Positions 1-9,124 of a stretch of 64,000 nt of DNA are shown here, piece by piece. The stretch covers positions 1 to 64,000 of the forward strand of contig CALLIK010000004.1 in NCBI GenBank assembly GCA_938009235.1, read 5' to 3'. The first letter of the stretch is position 1, and every line of letters starts with the position of its first letter. Position numbers and translations under genes: made by a program. A model generated the notes under the pieces. It was not told where the DNA came from and ran no database searches. It saw only the letters and a list, made by a program, of their open reading frames with translations. The stretch comes from an uncultured Caulobacterales bacterium. Lineage in GTDB: Bacteria; Pseudomonadota; Alphaproteobacteria; Caulobacterales; Maricaulaceae.

Positions 1-133
1 TGCGCCGACTCGCCGCGTTTCCAGCGATCCCATATCTCCGAACGCTGCTCTGTTGAATAATATATACGTCGTCTCATCTGCTCACTCCAGTTTAGTAAAA
101 TACTAAAGTGTTGCGACGACCGATTGAAACCGC
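1..133 (-). mobile_element. Partial IS30-family element: transposase N-terminus (minus strand, start codon at 77, truncated by window edge) plus terminal inverted-repeat-like sequence at about 106-133
   Basis: Reverse complement of 1-77 translates MRRRIYYSTEQRSEIWDRWKRGES..., resembling the N-terminus of alphaproteobacterial IS30-type transposases; followed outward by GTGTTGCGACGACCGATTGAAACCGC, which resembles an IS30-family end. Confidence 0.6.
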
Positions 134-352
134 ACCCAAAAACGGCCGCTGGTAATGTTTGGCAATCAGGCAGTAAATTGGGCATTAAAGAGCTCGCTAA
201 AGTCCGCGTTCAATATGCGGGGCCTGCGAAACCGTGAAAGTTCAGAGCTAGGTGAACCTATAATAAACTCTAAGATACAGTAAATATTCAATTAACAGAA
301 TATTATGTCTCAGCTCCCATGTCTTTGTAAAATTATAAGGCTGGAGACAGAG

Positions 353-1213
353 ATGTTTAGATTTACGGCATATTTAAGTTTGGTTGGCGCTGTTGCCCTA
401 ACGGCCTGTTCCGTGGTGCCGGAAAATCTGGCGCAACACTCACAAAACCGCGCGCCTGTTTATAAGCAGCCCGTAAATGCGTCCTATCAGACTTCGCAAA
501 ACAGTGCGGCTGTCTCGGATTGCCGACGACGTGAAACAAACCGCGAGCTGATCGGCGGCGCGGTTGGCGGCTCGGCAGGTGCCTATGCAGGTAAGAAACT
601 CATCGGCGGGACCAAAGGTCTGGTTGCGGGCGCGGCCCTTGGCGGCGTAGTCGGCTACGGCATTGGCGATATTTCGGCGGATTGTTCGCCGCCCACGTCC
701 CCATCCTATTCCCCTACCGCCCAGTCCAACGCGCGCTATCAAAGTGCGCCAACTTATAACGCCACAGCCGCCAATTATGCACCCGTGAGTTGCCCCGTTG
801 GCACAAAGCCCCATTCTGGCGGAAGCTGCCTTTTGGACAACCCGAACCAAAGCCTAGAATCCGAGACATTCACAGGTATCCCAGCGCGGACCATTCAACG
901 GGTTCAAATCCCAGCCCGCTCGGAAAATATAATGAGGGCCTCAGCAGCGCCTGCTACGTCGACTGCCCCGTCAGCCTATAGGAGCACAGAGGTCAAGCGT
1001 CAGTCTAGCCCAGAAAGTTATGGTGAAAGTTATGGTGGAAGTTATGGTGGAAATTCTGCTGGTAACTATCGTGTTGTCACCGGAGATACAGTCTATTCAC
1101 TCGCCCGCCAGCGCTGCGTTCCAGTCTCCGCGATTCAAACCTCCAATGGTTTGGACGCCACTTACGGGATTCAGATTGGGCAGAGCCTAAACTTGCCGAA
1201 CAGTCAGTGTTGA
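353..1213 (+). CDS. Lipoprotein with glycine-zipper segment and C-terminal LysM domain
   Basis: Start at internal ATG 353 (MFRFTAYLSLVGAVALTAC lipobox); GGAVGGSAGAYAGKKLIGG glycine zipper; YRVVTGDTVYSLARQRCVPVSAIQTSNGL...IQIGQSLNLP is LysM-like. Confidence 0.75.
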   Translation: MFRFTAYLSLVGAVALTACSVVPENLAQHSQNRAPVYKQPVNASYQTSQNSAAVSDCRRRETNRELIGGAVGGSAGAYAGKKLIGGTKGLVAGAALGGVVGYGIGDISADCSPPTSPSYSPTAQSNARYQSAPTYNATAANYAPVSCPVGTKPHSGGSCLLDNPNQSLESETFTGIPARTIQRVQIPARSENIMRASAAPATSTAPSAYRSTEVKRQSSPESYGESYGGSYGGNSAGNYRVVTGDTVYSLARQRCVPVSAIQTSNGLDATYGIQIGQSLNLPNSQC

Positions 1214-1329
1214 GCGACGAATAATTAGTAAAAAGAATGAGTTCCTTGTGCGGACGAACTTTTCATATTTTCTTATTTATCATAAGTTTTGAATCACCAA
1301 AAATACTATTCATCAGCTGGCAATATTAT

Positions 1330-3016
1330 ATGGAAATCATTGTGCATAAGAGTTTTAAAGCAAGTCTAAATAAGCCCGGCATTAGAGAAGGTCAGAAGTC
1401 TAAGCCTTTATCAACCCGTCTATTAACAAAGGTGAGCTTTCCACTCGTCTTCATCCTATTAATGGCAGGTCAAGCTCAAGCGCAGGTGCGAGTAATTGAA
1501 AACCCAAGTTTTGAGGATGGCCCGACACCAGGGAATTACTCTATACATTCCGATGCGCTTCACCCTGGATGGATTTCTACGGATGGTACAATGGAAACCT
1601 GGGCTGACGGTTTTCACGTGCGCGACGCACAAGACGGTGATTATCTTATCGAATTAAACCCTAGAAGCCCTATTGGCTTGTATCAAGAAATTTGTTTGAT
1701 TTCTGGTGAAAGCTTGTCTTGGGACCTATATCACGCGGCTCGCGGAACACGCACAAGCGTAGACCAAACGCTTTTATATGAAGTTATCAGTTTGGACGGC
1801 GGCACGACGCATCAGCAATTGTTCTCTAATACTGTATTTCCAATGGGCTCTTCGGCCTCGAACAATGCGCTTAACTTGTGGGATAATGTTACAGGGTCTA
1901 CGACTTATACTGGTCCAACAGGTGTTCAACGTTTGCAATTTAGGTCCACAAACGCGGGCGGAAGCGGGAACTTTCTAGATAATCGGGAACTTTCTAGATA
2001 ATATTCAAATTGATTTGGTGCCTTTTATAAATTTTGATGGTATCAATACGGTTGATTATGAAAACGTGAACGTAAATCTACCTGTCTTAAAAGTCGTGGG
2101 TGTGGTGACGAGTCCTTTGACGGTTACATTTGGTGCGGTGGCTGCAAGTACGGCAGTTGAAGGCGTTGATTATGACTTTGTCACAAAAACAATTACGATT
2201 CCGGCTGGAACTTATGATGGCACCTCTGCGGCGTCCTTGCAGGAAATTCCTCTAGTGATATATGAAGATGGTGATCATACGGAAGCCGATGAAACAATTA
2301 TCATCGAAATGGTATCAGCCCTAGCCGCTGATCCTGCTTTTAATCCTGTTATAGCCAATGATGATTGCACGGTGTCCGCGCAGACTCCGACCATCACCCA
2401 CACGATCTTGAATCAACTTCTTATTGAATCAGTGGTTGAGAGCTTTCCTACTATCGATGGTACAGCAGGTGGTGTAACCACATCAGTTCTTGCAAGTGAT
2501 GAGTTGAACAGCGCGCCTGCTGATCCTGTAGATGTGACGTTAACTGTTGGCGCTTCGGATCCAGAGTTAACGCTTGATCCTGCAACGGGATTCATCACGG
2601 TCGCTCCGGGCACAGCCGGGGGGACTTATACCGTTGAATATACGATCTGCGAAATTGCGAACCCGACAAATTGCTCCACTGTTGTTGAGACTGTCACAGT
2701 TATTCAACCTTCACTTTCAATGACAAAGGTCGCTGATGATACAGGGCCTCACACAGCTGGTGACGTTGTGACTTACACATATACCGTAGTGAATGATGGA
2801 AACACGACTATTCGAGGTGTAGCGATTACAGATACGCATAACGGCTCTGATCCAGCACCTGTACCCGGAAATGAAACGCTTTCAACGGACGCAGCGCCGA
2901 CGGGTGATTCAACCGATGCAGTCGTAGACGGATCGTGGGATGTTCTCGCGCCGGGTGATGTTGTGACATTTACAGGCACATATACGGTCACGCAAACGGA
3001 CGTCGAAAATTTGTAA
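1330..3016 (+). pseudogene. Secreted protein with Calx-beta-like and DUF7507/DUF11-like domains, split into two frames by a 19-bp tandem duplication
   Basis: ORF 1237-2001 (start probably 1330, signal peptide ...FILLMAGQAQA) and ORF 2015-3016 join as ...GSGNFLDNIQIDLVPFINFDG... if one 19-bp copy (1965-1983 or 1984-2002) is removed. Confidence 0.75.
1965..2002. repeat. Perfect 19-bp tandem duplication (CGGGAACTTTCTAGATAAT x2)
   Basis: 1965-1983 and 1984-2002 are identical and directly adjacent. Confidence 0.97.
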
Positions 3017-3027
3017 TAAATAAACGT

Positions 3028-3070
3028 AAGTATCCATTGGCTCATTATGGGCTGATGGATACTTTTTTAA
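3028..3070 (+). terminator. Intrinsic terminator downstream of the split DUF7507 gene
   Basis: AAGTATCCAT (3028-3037) pairs with ATGGATACTT (3055-3064), followed by a T-run. Confidence 0.7.
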
Positions 3071-3320
3071 TTTTAAACTACTACTGATTGCCCAAATTAG
3101 CGGACATAGCTGAGCGTCCTAAACTCGCCTCAAGTAAGCCGCTGAGCTTACGCCTGTTTTGGGAGTGATACTGGCTTTAGGTTTGAATTTTCTAACTCTT
3201 ATTCTATTATCAATATGGGTATTCTCATAGGCCTTTACAGAGGTTTTTGTTTAGAGATTTATTTTGAATTCAGAGTTTTGATAATATTTTTTTGAGGGCG
3301 AGACTCATTGATCATTTGGA

Positions 3321-3554
3321 TTAATTAGACACGTTTTCAACCAACATTACTTTCCACGATGCGAAGCTGGCGACTAAGAACGGCATTAGATATGTCAGGC
3401 AAACTTTCGGCCAGTTCAGCGACGCCCCCTTCATGAGTACGTCGCCTTGATTGATTATATTCAGAACCGTTCCCACGACTATCATGACCGCAATGCTATT
3501 GTAGAGAATTGGCCGCGAGAGGACGCGGCGCAAGGCAGAGAGATGTTTTGACAT
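3321..3554 (-). CDS. nrtS: NrtS-like small nitrate/nitrite transporter
   Basis: 77 aa, two hydrophobic segments; VGTVLNIINQGDVLMKGASLNWPKVCLTYLMPFLVASFAS matches the recalled NrtS pattern GT(I/V)LN(L/I)INQGD...KxxLTYxxPxxVA. Confidence 0.75.
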   Translation of the reverse strand: MSKHLSALRRVLSRPILYNSIAVMIVVGTVLNIINQGDVLMKGASLNWPKVCLTYLMPFLVASFASWKVMLVENVSN

Positions 3555-4759
3555 TATGTTTTGGGGCCAAACGCTTCGGAACGAATTTGGTCTGCGGAAA
3601 CACCCGATGTCAACAAAATGTCTTCCATTGCAGACATAAAGCCTGATGGGCCACAGATGTAGAATTTTGCTGCGAGTATATTACAGCTGCGTTGAATGAG
3701 GTCCACGTCAACAAATCCAGAACTCGTACCTTCAGCTAGGATTTCAGACCTAATATCAGAATAGCGATTATGCGTCGTTAGCCGAGTATGTGATTTTTCA
3801 AGCGCATCAATCTCGCTTTTGAAGGCTTGTGTGTTTGGATTTAAGCAGGCGTGAATGAATGCCACAGGCCGTTTTCGCTCGCTCGCGAGCTCTGTTTTTA
3901 ACATAGCGTAGAGAGGCGTAATGCCTACGCCGCCCGCCAGAAGAACAATCTCATTCGTGTCATCTTGGTCATCCAAAAAGAACTCACCACAAGGCGGACC
4001 GACTTCAATCGTGTCGCCTTGCGTAATCTCCGAATGTAGCAGGTTTGAAGCATGTCCTTTGGTATGGGGACCATCAATGCCATCTTCGCGCTTAACGCTA
4101 ATTCGGAAATGGTCACGGTTGGGGGAGTCCGAAAGACTATAGTTACGCATCGTTGTTGACCCTTCCGCAGTTGGAAGACGGAGAGTGATATATTGGCCTG
4201 GAAGAAAGTCCGGAAGGTCTTTGCCATCTACAGGCGTGAGGTAGAATGACGTGATGACTGAGCTTTCTTCACGTTTTTTGGAGACAGTAAAATCTTTGAA
4301 GCCGCTCCAACCGCCATTGAGTTTCAAATTATCACTTACGATAGCTTCTTCGCGCGTGGCCAGTATATCGGCGAGAAAGTTATAGGCCTCGCCCCATGCC
4401 GTTAAAACGTCATCCGTGGCGGCCTCGCCGAGTACATCGCTTATTGCGCCTAGCAAATTACTTCCGACGATAGGGTAATGTTCGCGTTTCACCATAAGGG
4501 AGACATGCTTTTGAGAAATTAGTTCTACCGCGTTGGTTAAAACCTCTAAATTTTCGATGTTCTTTGCATAGGCGACGATAGCGGCTGCCAATGCTTTTTG
4601 TTGGCGGCCCGCTTTCTGGTTCGCAGGATTAAAGAACGGCATCACCTCTGGGTTATATTCGAACATTCTTTCGTAAAAGCGACTGGTAAGCGTAACGCCG
4701 TGTTCTTCTAAGGCTGGAATTGTGAGCTGTACGGTTGAGATAGTGTGTTCAGAGAGCAT
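3554..4759 (-). CDS. hmp: Flavohemoprotein / nitric oxide dioxygenase
   Basis: Globin N-terminus (TVQLTIPALEEHGVTLTSRFYERMFEYNPEVMPFFN), FAD domain (MRNYSLSDSP), NAD domain (LLAGGVGITPLYAML, FYICGPSGFM). Probable start at internal Met (4759). Confidence 0.95.
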   Translation of the reverse strand: MLSEHTISTVQLTIPALEEHGVTLTSRFYERMFEYNPEVMPFFNPANQKAGRQQKALAAAIVAYAKNIENLEVLTNAVELISQKHVSLMVKREHYPIVGSNLLGAISDVLGEAATDDVLTAWGEAYNFLADILATREEAIVSDNLKLNGGWSGFKDFTVSKKREESSVITSFYLTPVDGKDLPDFLPGQYITLRLPTAEGSTTMRNYSLSDSPNRDHFRISVKREDGIDGPHTKGHASNLLHSEITQGDTIEVGPPCGEFFLDDQDDTNEIVLLAGGVGITPLYAMLKTELASERKRPVAFIHACLNPNTQAFKSEIDALEKSHTRLTTHNRYSDIRSEILAEGTSSGFVDVDLIQRSCNILAAKFYICGPSGFMSAMEDILLTSGVSADQIRSEAFGPKT

Positions 4760-4869
4760 GAAATCTGTCCATAAAATTAGGCATGACGAAACATCACGCC
4801 GTAGATTAAAACGAAGTTTAAGGTGAATGTCGCTCAATTTTCATTGAGCCTATTTTGGGGGTGTTGGGT

Positions 4870-5088
4870 TTAAGTTTTCAGAGTGAAAATTAAGGCGAAA
4901 TATACGACGATTACACTCCAGAATATCATATTGAACATGCTTCGCATGATCCCGCCATCTTGTTCAGGTGTCACGCCAAGCGCGTTGATGAGAACTGTTC
5001 CAGGAAACAGGAAGGCCGCCGCAAGAAATTTGATCATGAATGCGATCTTTTTTAGGCAAGGGGACGCACTAAGTTTCTGGCGGGGCAT
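4870..5088 (-). CDS. Small membrane protein of unknown function, first gene of the hmp-nrtS cluster
   Basis: About 72 aa from MPRQKLSASPC..., two hydrophobic stretches; GGAG ribosome-binding site just upstream of start at 5088; co-directional with hmp. Confidence 0.65.
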   Translation of the reverse strand: MPRQKLSASPCLKKIAFMIKFLAAAFLFPGTVLINALGVTPEQDGGIMRSMFNMIFWSVIVVYFALIFTLKT

Positions 5089-5097
5089 GATATTCTC

Positions 5098-5124
5098 CAT
5101 AGGTGTATTTTATATACACCTATG
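5098..5124. promoter_or_regulatory. NsrR-like operator
   Basis: CATAGGTGTATTTTATATACACCTATG: palindrome with one mismatched pair; 17 of 22 informative positions agree with the recalled NsrR consensus AAGATGYATTTNAAATRCATCTT. Confidence 0.65.
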
Positions 5125-5361
5125 TGGGGTGTCGATTAAAAGCAATATATAATATACACTTTATAGCATTTTTATGAAACCAGCCTTTTAAACTATGTTT
5201 GTGGTTATAATTTCGCGTTTTAGGAAGACCAGACGGCTTTGCTCGCCCAAGACATAGATATGGCTCGGGCGATTTAAATTATGTGAGAGGTGGGTTTTGC
5301 GCGTGGTAGTTTCAGGTGACCGCTCTAGGGCGGTCCCTTTAGGTCAAGCATTTAGCGGTCT

Positions 5362-5751
5362 CTATTTTGAGTTAAGAGACTCTGCGCTGAAATAGACTGG
5401 GATTGGCGAGTTTTTAGTCTCGCTTTTAAACACAAATCGAGTTGGCTCGGTGTGAGTCGCGTTATTCGCCTCAATCTTACGGCCGTAAACTTTTCCAACG
5501 GACATATTCGTTTTTCCAGCCTGAACGGGCACGGCTTTAACGATGCGTTTTGTTCTAGAACGTGTCGTCGTTGCGACAGGCTTTACGAGTTTTGATGTTT
5601 CAATGGATGTAGCTTGGTTGACGGTGGCATTTGACGTAGCAGATTGTGCTGCAGCAACGCTAGGGATTCCGAAACATAGGGCTATAACCGCAATAGACTT
5701 TACAGTTTTATACTTCGACACGTTCTCTCTCCTTTTTCGACAGTGCAACAT
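5362..5751 (-). CDS. Hypothetical secreted protein
   Basis: 129-aa ORF with signal-peptide-like segment (AVIALCFGIPSVAAAQS). Confidence 0.5.
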   Translation of the reverse strand: MLHCRKRRENVSKYKTVKSIAVIALCFGIPSVAAAQSATSNATVNQATSIETSKLVKPVATTTRSRTKRIVKAVPVQAGKTNMSVGKVYGRKIEANNATHTEPTRFVFKSETKNSPIPVYFSAESLNSK

Positions 5752-5959
5752 TTACGCCAAACGCATTGAATGAACCCTGAACGTATTCAAAAACATGGTT
5801 AACGGGCGTTAAGATGCGAGGTTTACGCAGACGTTTAACTGGAAAGAGGTGGGGCCCGTGAGTTCGAAGGCCAAGACAATTTGAAAATAGGTCATAGCCT
5901 ATGCGCAAGGGGCATTTATTTCACGACGGGTATTGGAGGTCTTGAATTAGGCGTTTGGC

Positions 5960-6352
5960 CTAACTTGCAAGCCGCGAGTCTAAATTCCAAACGGTACAGG
6001 CAACCTTTAGAAAGTTGTCTTCAAACGGATGTTTTCGACCATCAGACATGGCGACCTTTAAGAGTGCGATGGTGATGTCTTTCTTGTTTTCGACCGTATT
6101 CAGGCTATGTAATATCCTGGAAACACTACGGTCAAAGAACATCGGGGAGACACGAATGGCGAGGTCATCTTGGTGCTGTATGAACCAATCTTCTGCCATA
6201 TGACGGGTTAGCATAAGCTTAGGGTTTACAATGTCCCTGAGTTCCATAGCGGCGTCTTTGAAGGCTTCGATTTCTTCCTCTAAAACTTTTCCGTCTACCA
6301 AAATCATCATGCAAAGTAATGCGAGTGTATCGTTCCAATGTTGTGATTGCAT
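5960..6352 (-). CDS. TerB-like (tellurite-resistance-fold) protein
   Basis: LLCMMILVDGKVLEEEIEAFKDAA and ITIALLKVAMSDGRKHPFEDNFLKVACTVWNL duplicate the TerB-like D-G-x-x-x-x-x-E pattern. Confidence 0.6.
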   Translation of the reverse strand: MQSQHWNDTLALLCMMILVDGKVLEEEIEAFKDAAMELRDIVNPKLMLTRHMAEDWFIQHQDDLAIRVSPMFFDRSVSRILHSLNTVENKKDITIALLKVAMSDGRKHPFEDNFLKVACTVWNLDSRLAS

Positions 6353-6724
6353 AACGAAATTTCTACTTCAGCCTATGTTCGTATTTTTTATTCTGTGAAC
6401 GCTTCTGGTGAACATTTTCTTAATTCTTGCCTGTTTAAGATATGCGTTGGGCCAATTCAGGGCATGTTTGTTGTCCTCATTAGCGTGCCACAAGCTGTCG
6501 GAATTTACGCCGTCTTGAGGTGGGCGCGAGCCCGCACATTCATAGAATATACGAGTGTGAGTGGTGTGCTATCGACCTTGGTTGTTCTGCCATCCCTCGG
6601 GAATGCGGCTTTATTCGTCGGCACGCCGCTCGCGTTACTCGCGTTGGATTACGGGCATTTCTTGTTTGGATATGCTTTGATTTCGTTCGTCTTATTTATC
6701 ATTGCGCCTAGGTCCGCCAAATAG
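6347..6724 (+). CDS. Hypothetical membrane protein
   Basis: 125-aa ORF with hydrophobic segments; true start uncertain. Confidence 0.4.
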   Translation: MHNEISTSAYVRIFYSVNASGEHFLNSCLFKICVGPIQGMFVVLISVPQAVGIYAVLRWARARTFIEYTSVSGVLSTLVVLPSLGNAALFVGTPLALLALDYGHFLFGYALISFVLFIIAPRSAK

Positions 6725-6774
6725 AGCAGGGCGCTCTCATCCCCAGTGATAGGGATGAGATATATTTGTGTCTC

Positions 6775-8700
6775 TTACTCCGCAAGGATATCGCTGATGC
6801 GGCGTTGCGCGATGGGGTGGTATCCTGCCTTGGCTTTGGCGAAGATGCGGTTGGCCATCTCGGCTTGACCGTTGTCTTTCAATGCGCCGTAAAGACGGTA
6901 GATGAACTTCCCGCGTCCGACGGACATTAGAAATTTCTCGAGTTCTGGCATGGCAGGTTCGTAACCAACCTTGATAGCTTGCATGTACCACGCAAACGCT
7001 GTCTCGGCGTTTTGTGTGCCTGTCAGCTCAAACGCCTCGTCAAGTTGTTCCATGCCTTCTTTCGTAACAGCATTGCCTAGTTTGTCATTCGATAGGGAGC
7101 TTAGAAAATGCAACCATTCATGCGTTGACCAATCGTTCGCATTTTTTTTCAAGTCGGATATATTGCCGTCGCCTGCGGAAAAAGTATTCCATGCAAACTC
7201 TACTTTCTCAAACGCATCGGATTCCGGGGTGCGCGCCGTCGGCGGAAGGCCCGGCCCGTAAACCCACGCATCAAGTTCTGCGCGCGTGAGGGCGTCCAGA
7301 TTATCCTTATGTAAATTCACATGCAGATAGGCAATGAAATCTTCTGTTGTTACGGATTGAAAAGCATTGTCGTTAAACCAAGCCTTGAGGAACGGGTCAA
7401 ATTTCTCGCGTCCAAAACGATCTTCGAGGAAGAACAGAAAATTCGCGCCCTTAATATAAGAGACAAGCGTAAAGGCGTCGTCAGGATGCTCCATGTCATC
7501 AGGTAATTTAAGGTGCGTCAACTCTGGCCGCTTGGCCTCAGATATCGCCCGTTTCAAACCCTCCATATCCAGCGCTTGTTCCATCACCGCTCGGCCTTCG
7601 CCGTAGAGCTCTTCCATGACGCGGTTTTCGACATAACTCGTGAAGCCTTCATTCAACCACGCATCACGCCAATTCGAATTGGTCACAAGATTGCCAGACC
7701 AACTATGCGCTAGCTCATGCGCGACAACATTGGTGAGGGATTTATCGCCCGCAATAAGTGTCGGTGTCATGAAAGACAGACGCGGGTTTTCCATACCGCC
7801 AAAGGGGAAGCTCGGCGGCAGCACGATCAAATCATAACGACCCCAGCGATATGGCCCGTAAAGCTCTGTATTGGCGACCTCCATCATCGGCGTTTCTGCA
7901 AATTCTTTGGCCGCCGCACTCAGGATGTATTCTTCTGCATAGACGCCGATGGTGTCATTGATGGCTTTGAATTTAATATCGCCGACTGCAATCGCGATCA
8001 GATAGCTCGGGATGGGTTGCGGCATAGAGAATTTCCAATTGCCGTCATCGTCTTGCCCGTCTTGGGAGGCACTCATCAGCGGCAGCAAGCCGTCAGGCAC
8101 GCGCAGCGACGCTTCATATGTCAGGCGCACCGCAGGCGTATCTTGAACGGGCAACATTGTCCGCGCATTAATCGCTTGCGCTTGAGAGAACAGATAAGGT
8201 TTCTTCTTACCCGCCGTCTGCGCAGGGGTGAGCCATTGTAGGCCCTCTGCGGTGGGGCTCGTTTCATAGATGATCCGAACATGTTCTGCGTCCGCGCCAA
8301 TGGCGATACTCATGGCGGAGCCTAGAACGGGGTCCGCGTCCGCCAACGTATAGTCTGCGGGCATCCAGCCGTCTTTTGTTTCAAGAGAGACAGCCTTGAT
8401 CAACAGATCTTTGGTGTCGAGCGTCAGGGTCTGCGCGCCTGCGGTGAGGCGTTCAAACCGCAATGTGACTGCGCCGTCGAGAACTTTGCGGTCAAAATTA
8501 ACATCTAAATCCAACGCCGCATGTTTAACGACAACCTCTTGGTAATTGGCGTAAGTGAATTGGTCAGCGGTAAAGAACCGCTCGGCAGGCACCACAGCGC
8601 TCGCCTCGACGGGCGCACTTGATGTATTGGGGGAACATGCGGAGAGGGCAAAGCCCGCGGCTACGCAAAGGGTGAAGGGTATTAAACGCGAATTTGTCAT
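6775..8700 (-). CDS. M1-family metallopeptidase (aminopeptidase / LTA4 hydrolase-like lipoprotein)
   Basis: FGGMENPRLSF, VVAHELAHSWSGNLVTNSNWRDAWLNEGFTSYVE (HExxH-x18-E); lipobox ALSAC. Confidence 0.93.
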   Translation of the reverse strand: MTNSRLIPFTLCVAAGFALSACSPNTSSAPVEASAVVPAERFFTADQFTYANYQEVVVKHAALDLDVNFDRKVLDGAVTLRFERLTAGAQTLTLDTKDLLIKAVSLETKDGWMPADYTLADADPVLGSAMSIAIGADAEHVRIIYETSPTAEGLQWLTPAQTAGKKKPYLFSQAQAINARTMLPVQDTPAVRLTYEASLRVPDGLLPLMSASQDGQDDDGNWKFSMPQPIPSYLIAIAVGDIKFKAINDTIGVYAEEYILSAAAKEFAETPMMEVANTELYGPYRWGRYDLIVLPPSFPFGGMENPRLSFMTPTLIAGDKSLTNVVAHELAHSWSGNLVTNSNWRDAWLNEGFTSYVENRVMEELYGEGRAVMEQALDMEGLKRAISEAKRPELTHLKLPDDMEHPDDAFTLVSYIKGANFLFFLEDRFGREKFDPFLKAWFNDNAFQSVTTEDFIAYLHVNLHKDNLDALTRAELDAWVYGPGLPPTARTPESDAFEKVEFAWNTFSAGDGNISDLKKNANDWSTHEWLHFLSSLSNDKLGNAVTKEGMEQLDEAFELTGTQNAETAFAWYMQAIKVGYEPAMPELEKFLMSVGRGKFIYRLYGALKDNGQAEMANRIFAKAKAGYHPIAQRRISDILAE

Positions 8701-9124
8701 GCTGCGACTCCATTATTTATGGAGGAGCTTAATGGGTTTACGCCGTGTCTCCTAGTGAAGAGTTTTGGAAACGCGTCTAGTGTTTCGGTGAAATGCCAGT
8801 GTTCGCTCAGCCTGATACCGTGAGGCTCTATTTTGATTTCCGCCGAGTGCGGTCTCAGATGGTGTCTTCTTAAGCAGAAAATTGTAAATGCGTTTCCGTA
8901 GGTAACATTGCCCATATTTCATCCCTGTTTTTACATTTCATTAATTCAGAACACATAAGAATATACAATCTTAAGTGCCTAACTCAGTGATGGTTAGGCG
9001 CGAAGGCGCTAGAGACTAAGAAAAATGTTCAAGGTGAGTCTTGGGCATCTTTAGGTCTTACCTGGCGTTCACTTATAATATCTGCTGCCATGCGCAGCGG
9101 AGGACTTTCAGACTGGAGCAGAAT

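Noticed and set aside
8697-8915. 72-aa minus-strand ORF upstream of the M1 peptidase
   Set aside because: No domain or RBS; overlaps the peptidase start; probably non-coding.
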